This document shows positions 25,731 to 34,271 of a DNA stretch of 64,000 bases, in pieces. The notes beneath the pieces were generated by a model. That model made no database searches. It was not told where the DNA came from and worked only from the letters and a program-made list of their open reading frames with translations. The DNA is from VGSG01 sp040756375 (GTDB lineage Bacteria > Desulfobacterota > Desulfomonilia > Desulfomonilales > Desulfomonilaceae), in contig JBFLZC010000005.1 in assembly GCA_040756375.1 (NCBI GenBank), forward strand, positions 124,001-188,000. The letters run 5' to 3'. The position numbers and the translations under genes were made by a program. Position 1 is the first letter of the stretch, and every line of letters starts with the position of its first letter.

Positions 25731-27395
25731 CTAGCTCACTCGGAACTTGTACACCTCGTTGGTCTGAGGATCGATCACGTGGACCGCGCAGGCGATGCAC
25801 GGGTCGAAAGAGTGGACTGTTCGGAGGATTTCCAGAGGCTTCTTGGGATCAGCCACTGGGGTGCCGATGAGGGCGTTCTCCACGGGGCCTTTCTGGCCCG
25901 TATTGTCACGCGGACCCAGGTTCCAGGTGGAGGGAACTACCTGCTGGTAGTTCTTGATCTTGCCCTTTTCGATGTTGACCCAGTGTCCGAGCGAGCCTCG
26001 GGCTACGTCGTTCAGGCCGAAGCCCTGGCCGTTGGTGCTTTCATCGAGCTTGTAATCGGTGAAGGTCTTGGTATCGCCCTTCTTGAGGTTCTCGATGAGG
26101 TCCATGGTCCACTTCTCGGCTCTCTTGAGATTGACCAGGCACTTGATTGCCCGCGCGCCGATGCGGCCAAGGGTCGAGAAGAGCGCGTCGGGTTTAGCTT
26201 CGAGCTTCTTGAGCACCCCGTCCACGGTCTCCTTGATTTCCTTGTTCCCGCCGACGTACGAGACGAGGCACTGGGCCAGCGGACCGACTTCCATTGCTTT
26301 GCCTTCGTAGCGCGGGGCTTTGAGCCACGAATACTTGCCGTCTTTGTCCTTGGTGTTGGGGACCGCGCCTTTGAGCTTGTCGCCCATGAGCGGTTTGGTC
26401 TCACCTACAGCAGGATTGAGGGGCTTGTCACCCTCGTACCACGCGCACTTCACGTCTTCGGTGATCTTGGCCGGATCCACCGGAGCGAGCGCAAGCTTGC
26501 CGTCCACAATCGCGCCCCTGGGGAAGTAGAAGGTGTCGGGCTCCTTGTCACCCTCGGGGAAGTCGCCATACGCCAGGAAATTTTTATTGCCGCCGACCTT
26601 GAACCAGTCTTTGTAGAATGACGCGACTGCCAAAACGTCGGGGACGTACACCTCTTCAACGAACTTGATCTGCTCACGCAGCATGAAGAGATAATGGGAA
26701 ATACGGTCGGCATCGAGCTGCTCGATTACCGTGACGCCTCCAGGGAGGTGACCCTGCAAATGCGGGTTCTTCGCGCCCCAGATTGCGGTCATCTGCGCGG
26801 CGTACACTTGCTGGCGCAGGTTGTCCAGGTAATGACCGACTGCCATCAGGTTTGCTTCCGGGGGCAGCTTGTACGCAGGATGGCCCCAGTACGCGTTCGC
26901 AAACGGGCCAAGCTGGCCGGAATCCACGAATGCCTTGAGTTTGCCCTTTAGGCCTTCGTAGTACTTCTTGCTCTGGGGACGGCCGCTGACTTTTTCGGAG
27001 AGGTCCGCGGTCTTCTTGGGGTCTGCTTTGAGGGCTGAGACCACGTCAACCCAGTCAAGAGCGCACAGTTGATAAAAATGCACCGGATGGTCGTGTCCGT
27101 TCTGGGCCGCGTGGGTCAGGTTGCGGACGATTCTTGCGTTGGTGGGAATTTTGATCTTGAGCGCGTCTTCCACGGCCCTGACACTGGCCAGGGAGTGCAC
27201 CAGGGTGCACACGCCGCAGGAACGTTGGGTGAGCAGATGCGCATCCCGCGGGTCCCGCCCCTGAAGTATGATCTCCAGGCCTCTAAAGAGTGTGCCGCTG
27301 CTCCACGCGTCCTTGACTTTCCCGTTTGCTATCTCGACCTCGATACGGAGGTGGCCTTCTATCCTTGGAATTGGGTCAACCACAACTCTTGCCAT
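25731..27395 (-). CDS. hynA: [NiFe] hydrogenase large subunit, group 1
   Basis: 554 residues. The four nickel-binding cysteines lie in RSCGVCTLVH (Cys60, Cys63) and DPCIACAVH (Cys533, Cys536). Exactly 15 residues follow His539, matching the C-terminal peptide removed by the maturation protease after nickel insertion. With the small subunit it oxidises H2 in the periplasm or, less often, reduces protons. GGAG precedes the ATG. Neither a specific protease nor a cytochrome b partner is in the window. The symbol follows Desulfovibrio naming and is tentative. Confidence 0.95.
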   Translation of the reverse strand: MARVVVDPIPRIEGHLRIEVEIANGKVKDAWSSGTLFRGLEIILQGRDPRDAHLLTQRSCGVCTLVHSLASVRAVEDALKIKIPTNARIVRNLTHAAQNGHDHPVHFYQLCALDWVDVVSALKADPKKTADLSEKVSGRPQSKKYYEGLKGKLKAFVDSGQLGPFANAYWGHPAYKLPPEANLMAVGHYLDNLRQQVYAAQMTAIWGAKNPHLQGHLPGGVTVIEQLDADRISHYLFMLREQIKFVEEVYVPDVLAVASFYKDWFKVGGNKNFLAYGDFPEGDKEPDTFYFPRGAIVDGKLALAPVDPAKITEDVKCAWYEGDKPLNPAVGETKPLMGDKLKGAVPNTKDKDGKYSWLKAPRYEGKAMEVGPLAQCLVSYVGGNKEIKETVDGVLKKLEAKPDALFSTLGRIGARAIKCLVNLKRAEKWTMDLIENLKKGDTKTFTDYKLDESTNGQGFGLNDVARGSLGHWVNIEKGKIKNYQQVVPSTWNLGPRDNTGQKGPVENALIGTPVADPKKPLEILRTVHSFDPCIACAVHVIDPQTNEVYKFRVS

Positions 27396-27453
27396 TGCTT
27401 CGCTCCTTTTGAAAAGCTGATCTCAAAGAGCTCGGATCGGCTCTTCCGCCCGA

Positions 27454-28392
27454 TTAGTACTTAGCTACGTAGAAGGGGGCCATAGCGTCCCAGAAATCCG
27501 GTTCGCTGCACCCGATGCAGGGATGGCCTGCGCCGATGGGCCAGTTGGTTCCCTGGTTCCACTTGATCTTCGGGCAGTTGTTGAAGGTATCGGGACCCTT
27601 GCAGCCCACCTTCGCCAGGCAGTAGCCTTTGGCCGCGCCTTCGTCGCCGAATACTTTCACGAACTCCTCGTTCTCGAAATGGCCTCTCCTCTCGCAATTG
27701 TCGTGGATGAGGTACCCATAAGCGAACAGTGGCCGGCCTTTGTCGTCAAGCGCGGGGAGTTTGCCCAGCAGCAGATAATGAACCACGGTTGCGACCATGT
27801 TGTCCGCGTTGGGAGGGCAACCCGGAATATTGACCGTCTTGACACCGGTAACGGCCGAGACGCTCTTAGCTTCGGTAGGATTGGGCTTGGCCGCCTGCAC
27901 GCCACCGAAGGATGCACAACTACCGACGCAGATGGTGGCCGCAGCGTTCTTCACCACCTCATTGGCGATCTCCACCATAGTTCTGCCGTGGATCTGCCCA
28001 TACGCGCCATTGTCTTTGGTCGGGAGAGCTCCTTCGGCAATGCAGATGTATTTGCCCTTCTTGTCCGCAACGGTCTTCTTGAGAATTTCCTCTGCCTGGT
28101 CACCGGCCGCAGCCATTATGGTTTCGTTATATGCCAGGTCGATGACATCCAGGACGATGTCCGCGGTCCATGGATGAGTGGTCCGAATGAATGATTCCAC
28201 GCACCCAGTGCACTCGGCAAAGTTCAACCAGACGACCGTCGGACGTTCCTTTGCCGCGGCCTCCGCAATTTTCGGGACAAAGGACATGGGAAGGCCCAGA
28301 ATGGTTGCCATCAACCCGCAGAACTTCATGAAGTCTCTGCGGGATACCCCTTTCTCCACCAACCTTTCTGGCATCTCGATGGGCTTGTCCAT
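27454..28392 (-). CDS. hynB: [NiFe] hydrogenase small subunit with Tat signal
   Basis: 312 residues. The twin-arginine motif SRRDFMKF (17-24) and cleavage region AEAAA near 43-47 send the folded dimer across the membrane. Fe-S ligands include ECTGC (Cys61, Cys64), VGSCASFGG, IPGCPP, the medial/distal cluster ligands HDNCERR and GYCLAKVGC, and HPCIGCSEP. The proximal site lacks the two extra Cys of oxygen-tolerant group 1d enzymes, so it should be a standard oxygen-sensitive uptake enzyme. No C-terminal membrane anchor is present, so the dimer is probably soluble and uses cytochrome c. GGAGG precedes the ATG. Confidence 0.95.
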   Translation of the reverse strand: MDKPIEMPERLVEKGVSRRDFMKFCGLMATILGLPMSFVPKIAEAAAKERPTVVWLNFAECTGCVESFIRTTHPWTADIVLDVIDLAYNETIMAAAGDQAEEILKKTVADKKGKYICIAEGALPTKDNGAYGQIHGRTMVEIANEVVKNAAATICVGSCASFGGVQAAKPNPTEAKSVSAVTGVKTVNIPGCPPNADNMVATVVHYLLLGKLPALDDKGRPLFAYGYLIHDNCERRGHFENEEFVKVFGDEGAAKGYCLAKVGCKGPDTFNNCPKIKWNQGTNWPIGAGHPCIGCSEPDFWDAMAPFYVAKY

Positions 28393-28604
28393 AAGCTACC
28401 TCCTTCTCTAGGCTGTTTCGGCTAAAGTTGGTTTCTACGTTGACTTAAGAGACCGGCGGGAGCTCATTCTATGTTCCCCCCACAGCTCCGCCTCAAGCCC
28501 CAGAACTTGGCGTTCATCAAGTCGCATTGCGTGTGTCGGAACACGACAGGCAAGAAGCGGCACCGATACGTTTGGAATGAGCGTAGCTCCCCTGACAAGG
28601 GGTT

Positions 28605-28633
28605 AACATAGATGAGAAACGGGGTAAAATCAA
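28605..28633 (-). promoter_or_regulatory. Candidate sigma-70 promoter for the hydrogenase genes
   Basis: On the minus strand TTGATT (28633-28628) and TATGTT (28610-28605) are separated by 17 bases. It would give a leader of about 200 bases containing an inverted repeat whose arms carry GGGAGCT and CATTC. No sigma-54 match was found here. The rest of 28393-28682 has no convincing gene. Confidence 0.45.
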
Positions 28634-28682
28634 GGTAAATGTTGAGCAATTCCGCGGTGCTACAATATTTCAAGGCGTGCTA

Positions 28683-29960
28683 CTAGGCGCTCTGCTCCAC
28701 CGCGACCAAAGTCCTCTCAATGTCTTCCTCTGAATGCGCCGCGCTCACAAACCAGGCCTCGAACGCGGATGGCGCCAAATAGATCCCTTGGTCCAGCATA
28801 CGAGAAAAGAACTTCACGAACGCGCCCCTGTCCGAAGTGAGAACCTCCTCGTAACAAGTGACAGGGCCAGGATTGAAAAAGAGCGACATCATTGACCCCA
28901 CTCGGTGCAAAGTATGAGGAATGCCTTTTCCGGCCAGAATGTCCTTGACGCCCTCCGCAAGTTTCGCCGCTTTGCTCTCCAGTTCTCGATAGATCTCACC
29001 GGTCTGCAGTAACTTGAGCGTTGCCAGTCCCGCGGCCACAGCCAAGGGATTCCCTGACAGGGTTCCTGCCTGATAAACGCCCCCTTCGGGCGCGAGAGAC
29101 TCCATGATGGGCCGAGGGCCGCCGAATGCCCCCACAGGAAGCCCGCCGCCGATGACCTTCCCTAAACAAGTGAGGTCGGGCGTCACTCCGTACAGCTCCT
29201 GCGCGCCCCCGGGAGCCACCCGGAAGCCGGTGATGACCTCATCAAAGACAAGCAATACCCCATGTCTGGTGCAGAGGTCCCGAAGTCCAGCAAGGAACCC
29301 TTCTCGTGGCGGCACAACACCCATATTCCCCGCTATCGGCTCCACAACCACCGCGGCCACCGAATCTGCCTGCTCGCTCAAGCATTTGGCCACTTGATCC
29401 ACGTTGTTGTACTGGAGCACGATAGTCTCCCCCACCACACTTTCCGGCACGCCCATAGAATCGGGAATTGCGAAAGTGGCGGCTCCTGAGCCCGCCCGCG
29501 CGAGGAGACCGTCTGAATGCCCGTGGTAACACCCCGCGAATTTAACGATCTTGCTCCGGCCTGTGTGGCCCCTGGCTAGACGAATTGCGCTCATCGTGGC
29601 TTCGGTTCCGGAGCTGACCAGTCGCACCATTTCAATCGACGGGACCATTTCCGTGATGATTTGGGCCATTTCCACTTCGCGTTGTGTGGGCGCTCCGAAG
29701 GATGTGCCGCCCTTCATGGCCTTATCCAACTCTTCCAGCACAGTTGGATGTGCGTGTCCCAAAATGAGAGGTCCCCAGGAGCCGACGTAATCGATGAATT
29801 CGTTTCCGTCTTCATCTACGATCCTGGACCCTTTACCGGAACGGATAAAGCGTGGTGGAAGGCCCACGGCTTTGAAAGCCCTGACCGGTGAATTCACCCC
29901 CCCGGGGATCACCTGCCTTGCCTGCTGATACAGCGACTCCGATATCTTAGTGCCCGCCAT
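28683..29960 (-). CDS. hemL: Glutamate-1-semialdehyde 2,1-aminomutase
   Basis: 425 residues. This PLP enzyme makes 5-aminolevulinate from glutamate-1-semialdehyde. Visible are PGGVNSPVRAF, the PLP region SSGTEATMSAIRLARG, YHGHSDGLL, FDEVITGFRV and the Schiff-base lysine in CLGKVIGGGLPVGA. ATG 29960 has AGGAA eight bases upstream; the frame continues to 29987 inside ahbB. It follows ahbB by 16 bases, giving a tetrapyrrole unit. Confidence 0.96.
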   Translation of the reverse strand: MAGTKISESLYQQARQVIPGGVNSPVRAFKAVGLPPRFIRSGKGSRIVDEDGNEFIDYVGSWGPLILGHAHPTVLEELDKAMKGGTSFGAPTQREVEMAQIITEMVPSIEMVRLVSSGTEATMSAIRLARGHTGRSKIVKFAGCYHGHSDGLLARAGSGAATFAIPDSMGVPESVVGETIVLQYNNVDQVAKCLSEQADSVAAVVVEPIAGNMGVVPPREGFLAGLRDLCTRHGVLLVFDEVITGFRVAPGGAQELYGVTPDLTCLGKVIGGGLPVGAFGGPRPIMESLAPEGGVYQAGTLSGNPLAVAAGLATLKLLQTGEIYRELESKAAKLAEGVKDILAGKGIPHTLHRVGSMMSLFFNPGPVTCYEEVLTSDRGAFVKFFSRMLDQGIYLAPSAFEAWFVSAAHSEEDIERTLVAVEQSA

Positions 29961-29976
29961 GATTCGTGTTCCTCTG

Positions 29977-30465
29977 CTACTCTTCATCTCCGAAATAAAT
30001 CATGCTGGTCTTCTTGAGCTCGCGTTCGCTGAAAAGGATCTCGTAGTCCTTTACGCCCACTGCCTCGGACATCTGCCTGACAATATCGAGACATCCCTCT
30101 TCTGAAGCGGCGTGGACCATCGTAAAAAGCCTCGCGCCCTTTTCTCCGAACGGCGGACGCTCGTAGCAATGGGTCACCTGCGGGAATTGGGTCAGCAATT
30201 GGCCTACTTCATCGACGCGTTCCGGTTCCACAGCCCAGATAACCATGCCGTTGAATTCTATCCCCGCCTCGATGTGCCGTATCATTGCGCCGATGCGACG
30301 GATTACCTCCTCATCCTGCATGTGGCGGACCCGACGGATTACTTCATCCTCGGAGATACCAAGCCCTTGAGCGATCTTCGCGTACGGTTCCGGAGACTCA
30401 TCAAGGTCTCCCTGGAGGGCCATGAGGATCTTCTTGTCGATGCTATCCAGCTTCACGTGGGACAT
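29977..30465 (-). CDS. ahbB: Siroheme decarboxylase subunit, AhbB type
   Basis: About 162 residues, Lrp/AsnC-like. The N-terminal helix-turn-helix-like region (DSIDKKILMALQ...YAKIAQGLGISEDEVIRRV) and the C-terminal HCYERPPF...LFTMVHA match AhbB, which with AhbA removes two acetate carboxyls of siroheme to make 12,18-didecarboxysiroheme in the alternative haem pathway of sulfate reducers and archaea. No AhbA homologue is in the window. ATG 30465 aligns with the family; the frame continues to 30486. It is followed by hemL. Confidence 0.86.
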   Translation of the reverse strand: MSHVKLDSIDKKILMALQGDLDESPEPYAKIAQGLGISEDEVIRRVRHMQDEEVIRRIGAMIRHIEAGIEFNGMVIWAVEPERVDEVGQLLTQFPQVTHCYERPPFGEKGARLFTMVHAASEEGCLDIVRQMSEAVGVKDYEILFSERELKKTSMIYFGDEE

Positions 30466-30516
30466 CAGTCTGGCGTGCCCAATCAAATTGGCCTACTATA
30501 TACTCCGGTGACGACC

Positions 30517-31269
30517 ATGAACAGCGAAATGCGCACCCTTTGCCTCGTCTTCCCTATGAACATAGAAGCCGCGCCGTTTCTGGAGCGTATCGAAGTGAGG
30601 CGAGAGTGGTCAAGCGGTAAGGCCCGGTATCGAGAGGTCTTCTTTGAAGGCCACCATCTCCTGATCGCTAAGTGCGGCGTCGGTCCCGAACGTGCTGCCG
30701 CGTGCGTTCGCACTTTACCCGCCAACCCTGCGGCCATCCTGTGTGTGGGAACATCAGGGGCCTTGGTGCCGGAACTTGCTCTGCACAACCTTATTATCTC
30801 GTCGGAGACGGTCAACGCGGCTCAGCCGGATCAGATCCTCCCTTCGTCGAAATTCCTTGTGCAAAGGGTCGCTGACGCAGTGGCATGTGAGGACCTGAGT
30901 CACAGCATTGTCCGCCTAGCAACCTCGAATGCGGCTGTGTTTCATCGACGCCAACGGGAGCTTCTCCACCTATCTACCGGAGCACACGCGGTGGACATGG
31001 AGAGCCACAGCATAGCAGTTGAGGCGCACAAACTGGGCGTTCCGTTCGCGTCTCTGCGTGTCATTTCCGACCACATGCATTCACCTCCCCTGCCCGACCC
31101 CGCGGCTCTGAGAGAATTCTGGCGGAGTCCGAGGCGCTTGCCGTCCAATCTGTCGGGAGCTTTGCGCTGGGGTTCATTCATCCGTAATTTTCGGCGATCG
31201 GTGCGAATCCTTCCCCCGGTGCTGGTGCGATTCATCCGGGATTGGCACCGGCTTCCGGAACACCCCTGA
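30517..31269 (+). CDS. Nucleoside phosphorylase-superfamily protein
   Basis: 250 residues. The pattern CVGTSGALVPELALHNLIISSE and AVDMESHSIAVEAHKLGVPFASLRVISD fits the PNP/UDP phosphorylase and MTA/SAH nucleosidase fold. It also resembles the hopanoid-associated phosphorylase (HpnG), but hopanoid genes are not adjacent. The longer frame upstream to 30112 crosses ahbB and is not believed. It diverges from ahbB. Confidence 0.78.
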   Translation: MNSEMRTLCLVFPMNIEAAPFLERIEVRREWSSGKARYREVFFEGHHLLIAKCGVGPERAAACVRTLPANPAAILCVGTSGALVPELALHNLIISSETVNAAQPDQILPSSKFLVQRVADAVACEDLSHSIVRLATSNAAVFHRRQRELLHLSTGAHAVDMESHSIAVEAHKLGVPFASLRVISDHMHSPPLPDPAALREFWRSPRRLPSNLSGALRWGSFIRNFRRSVRILPPVLVRFIRDWHRLPEHP

Positions 31270-31522
31270 CGGATCGCCAGTTGTGCGAAGGCTTTTTCAG
31301 CAAATCTTTCTTGACATTTGGACGCGCCGAGCTTATGCTGCGTGCGCTAGCCTTGCAGTCGCCCGGCGGAACGACCGTATCCTCCTTACATGGAGCCATA
31401 CCCTTTTGTCATGACCGTCGGGCTTCTTTTTGTGAACTGCCCGTGAAACCCGCCTGTTCGAGTCGTTCCCAGGCAAACGAGAAATCGAGGCTAAGAGCTT
31501 CTTCGTTTTGCGGGAGTGCCTT

Positions 31523-32155
31523 GTGAGAGAACCGGAATCCATTGAGCCCCCAGGGTCCCTTAGTCCCGGCGAGCCCCGCCGCCCGTCCGTTGCACCGCCG
31601 AGGAATCGCGCAGACCTGGTCTTGCTTCTGGGCCTCCTGTCACTATGCCTGTGCTGGCCTGTGGGGCTTGTTGCCTGGATCTTGGGACGGACCGACCTGC
31701 GGCGCATCGAAGCCGGTCAGGTATCGCGCGAACGGGTCGGAGTGCTCAAGCTGGGCATGGGCCTTGGAGTGGTGGGAATGGCGCTGTTCGTTGCGACGGT
31801 GGTGATTGCGCTTATCTCTCCACCCCGGATTCCTGGGCTCGCCGATCTGCACAAATTGTTTAAGCCCTCGCCCTTGCCGGCTCATCAAATTGCGTACGTG
31901 GGCGAATGGCATGGAAACCAGGGGACCTTCATCCAGGTCCATCCGGACGGGAGAGGCGACTTCAAGACCCGCAACAGTTCCGTCACAGGCGGTGTCGTGA
32001 CTATTGAAGAGCGGATGCTGTCCATCGGCTTCTTGGGGCTTTCACGCACATGGCACGTGGATGTGTCGCCTCATGTCAAAGACGGTGTCTGGGTCATGGA
32101 GTTGGACGGTGAGAAGTTCATGCGCCGAGGCCAGGGGCCGGATATGGTCATATGA
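31523..32155 (+). CDS. Membrane protein with N-terminal two-TM DUF4190-like region
   Basis: 210 residues. A Pro-rich N-terminus leads to two hydrophobic segments (LVLLLGLLSLCLCWPVGLVAWILG and GVVGMALFVATVVIALI) flanking GRTDLRRIEAGQ, as in DUF4190-type proteins. The soluble end probably faces the periplasm. GTG 31523 was chosen for the GGGAG before it; a TTG at 31508 is possible. Function unknown. Confidence 0.7.
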   Translation: MREPESIEPPGSLSPGEPRRPSVAPPRNRADLVLLLGLLSLCLCWPVGLVAWILGRTDLRRIEAGQVSRERVGVLKLGMGLGVVGMALFVATVVIALISPPRIPGLADLHKLFKPSPLPAHQIAYVGEWHGNQGTFIQVHPDGRGDFKTRNSSVTGGVVTIEERMLSIGFLGLSRTWHVDVSPHVKDGVWVMELDGEKFMRRGQGPDMVI

Positions 32156-32227
32156 GACAGAAGAGTAAGAATCGGGGAGGACCTTCTTGTAACCCCGCGA
32201 GGCGCGGGGCTCCCCGACCCCCTCCCC

Positions 32228-32304
32228 AAGAACTTCCACCATGTTCCGGAATGCTCATTTCTCCTGCGGGGAAATGAGCATTCCGAAAACTGTTGGAACT
32301 TCTT
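32228..32304. repeat. 77-bp imperfect inverted repeat
   Basis: The arms each contain GGAATGCTCATTTC (inner) and a diverged AAGAA-TTCCA outer part, about 34 bases per arm, around TCCTGCGG. It lies in the noncoding gap 32156-32396, which otherwise holds no gene. It may be a REP/MITE-like unit or a bidirectional terminator between convergent genes. Confidence 0.7.
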
Positions 32305-32396
32305 GCCTGAGCCGCGGGGGCACCTGTCTCTCAAAGAAGATTTCCCCGATCTTACCTCTTCGAATGCGCATCAATATGAATCAGGCCGTGCCACGC

Positions 32397-33728
32397 TTAC
32401 CTAAGGATCTCTTGCACGATCTTGATGAATTGTTCCCCGCGGTCGAACTCGTTTCGGAAAAGTCCGAATGATGCACATCCGGGCGAGAGAAGGATCACAT
32501 CACCCGAGTGAGCTTCAGCCATCAATGTGTGCAAGGCTTTGCTGAGATCGTTGAACCGTCCCACCACCTTGTGGATCCCGCCCGCCCGAGAAAGCTCTCG
32601 TTCAAGTCCGACCGTGCCTTCACCTTCCAATAGAGCTATCTTTTGAGCCTTCTCCGCCGCGGCTATTGCGAAGGGGGTGGGGTCCAACTTTTTGTCCGCA
32701 CCGCCTGCGATCAGGAGGATGGGCCTACCCTGGAGCGCTGCCAGGGCCGCGCAACCCGCGACCGGCGTAGTGCTGGTTGAATCGTTCACAAACCCTATGC
32801 CGTCTTTTTCACCAAGCCATTGGAGACGGTGTTCCACTCCTTCAAAGGCCTCCACCTCTGCTCGGATGATCTCATCAGGTACGCCCAGCTTTCTCGTCAG
32901 ACTCACCGCGGCTGCCACGTTCTCTCGGTTATGAACACCCGGCAAAGGAACAGACCACAGTTCGGGGACATCATAGATGCTGAAGAATGCCTTGCCCGCG
33001 GGAGCTTCGTTCGCAAGCGCCGCGGTCTCCGGCTGATCCTTGTTGAAGAGACAGAAATCGTCGCCCGTCTGGTACAGGTAGATTGCCTTCTTGTCCTGGA
33101 TGTAATCGTCCATCCCCGAGTAACGGTTAAGGTGATCTGCATAGATATTGGTGAATACCGCCGAGTTGGGCGAGAGTTGCGCGTCGTGGAAGCCCTGAAG
33201 CTGCCAGCTTGAAAGCTCCAGGACTACCATGTCGGACGGCCTGGCCGTCTCAAGGAGGGGCAGCGTGGCTTCCCCCACGATGTTGCCTGACAGGAGAACC
33301 CCGGGCCGAAACGAGGAGAGGATTCTGTGCGTAAGCACGGTGGTGGTGGTCTTCCCGCGGGTGCCGGTAATGCCGACCACTTGGCCTTCGAAATGCTTGC
33401 AAAAGAGCGACTCGTCCATCTCGACGGGAACGCCGTGATCTCCGGCAATGGCGAGAAATTCGGAGTTTCTGGGCACGTCGGCATTTCGGAGGATCATGTC
33501 AGCATGGACAAAGTCTGCTGGATCGTGTCCTCCCAGTTTGAGGCGCAAATCCAAACCCTTGAGCATCTTGAGAGGCGCTGCGAGCTCGTCTTCGTTCTTT
33601 AGGTCCGTGACAGTGACCCGCGCACCGCACCGTACGAGGAATAGGGTATCCTTCAGGCCGCGACCGAGCAGTCCCAGGCCCATGACCGTTATTCGTTTAC
33701 CTTGGAATAGTCGCTTAGGATCGGGCAT
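32397..33728 (-). CDS. murD: UDP-N-acetylmuramoylalanine--D-glutamate ligase
   Basis: 443 residues. MurD adds D-Glu to UDP-MurNAc-L-Ala in the cytoplasm. Motifs: VMGLGLLGRG, the ATP loop GITGTRGKTTTT, ELSSWQL, TNIYADHLNRY, the ENVAAAVSL and EHRLQWLG blocks and NDSTSTTPVA. The start at ATG 33728 matches the family; the frame runs on to 33797 but that part reads through the repeat at 33791. No other mur genes adjoin. Confidence 0.93.
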   Translation of the reverse strand: MPDPKRLFQGKRITVMGLGLLGRGLKDTLFLVRCGARVTVTDLKNEDELAAPLKMLKGLDLRLKLGGHDPADFVHADMILRNADVPRNSEFLAIAGDHGVPVEMDESLFCKHFEGQVVGITGTRGKTTTTVLTHRILSSFRPGVLLSGNIVGEATLPLLETARPSDMVVLELSSWQLQGFHDAQLSPNSAVFTNIYADHLNRYSGMDDYIQDKKAIYLYQTGDDFCLFNKDQPETAALANEAPAGKAFFSIYDVPELWSVPLPGVHNRENVAAAVSLTRKLGVPDEIIRAEVEAFEGVEHRLQWLGEKDGIGFVNDSTSTTPVAGCAALAALQGRPILLIAGGADKKLDPTPFAIAAAEKAQKIALLEGEGTVGLERELSRAGGIHKVVGRFNDLSKALHTLMAEAHSGDVILLSPGCASFGLFRNEFDRGEQFIKIVQEILR

Positions 33729-33790
33729 CAGTATACCATTGGCGAAAATAGAGGCTCCCGGGAACCCGTTTATTCCGGCCGTAAACCGTG

Positions 33791-34154
33791 CCGTCATTCC
33801 CGCGAAAGCGGGAATCCAGTATAAGAAACAACATCCTCATATAGGTCTTTCCAGTCCGGGTTAAATTCCTCTATGAGCTCTAACTTCCACGCTCGTAGCC
33901 ACTTCTTGATTTGTTTTTCCCTTGTGATCGCGCTTTCAGCAGTGTCGTGAATCTCATAATAGACGAGCTTCTTGACATGGTATTTTTCGGTAAAGCCTTT
34001 TACTAGCCCTTGCTTGTGCTGCCAAACTCTCTGTATCAAGTTGGATGTGACACCAGTATACAGAGTGCCGTTACGCTGGGTCGCCAAAATGTACACAAAA
34101 AACTGTTTTCTCATAACAAGTATTTCTGGATTCCCGCTTTCGCGGGAATGACGG
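33791..34154. mobile_element. GIY-YIG gene unit bounded by perfect 29-bp inverted repeats
   Basis: The 29-bp repeat at 33791-33819 (begins CCGTCATTCCCGCG, ends GGGAATCCAG) is exactly repeated in inverse at 34126-34154. Each arm is itself a hairpin. Between them is only a small GIY-YIG nuclease gene, whose last ten or so codons and stop fall inside the left repeat. The unit is 364 bp. Mobility is inferred from this layout, not shown. Confidence 0.6.
33794..34114 (-). CDS. Small GIY-YIG endonuclease-like protein
   Basis: 106 residues. The family core is visible: FVYILATQRNGTLYTGVTSN (the GIY...YIG pair as YIL...YTG), catalytic Arg in NLIQRVWQHK and Glu in AITREKQIKKW. Similar stand-alone proteins are spread across bacterial genomes in repeat-rich gaps. 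The C-terminus (YTGFPLSRE) is encoded by the bordering repeat, which also supplies the TGA stop. Confidence 0.88.
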   Translation of the reverse strand: MRKQFFVYILATQRNGTLYTGVTSNLIQRVWQHKQGLVKGFTEKYHVKKLVYYEIHDTAESAITREKQIKKWLRAWKLELIEEFNPDWKDLYEDVVSYTGFPLSRE

Positions 34155-34271
34155 ACGAAGCCCGCGTCGGTAGTGCTCGGAAAGGGCTTATCACGACTAC
34201 TGCATCACCATTGCCGAGGGAAAAGCCCGCCATGGCGCGCGGAAACTTTGCCTGACTTCCGAAAACAAATC

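Noticed and set aside
27454..28392. Oxygen-tolerant hydrogenase
   Set aside because: The proximal cluster motif is ECTGC, without the two extra cysteines of group 1d enzymes.
30112..30516. N-terminal extension of the phosphorylase-like gene
   Set aside because: It runs antisense through ahbB, while the conserved protein begins at 30517.
33729..33797. Longer N-terminus for MurD
   Set aside because: The added codons read through the 29-bp repeat and are not part of the family.
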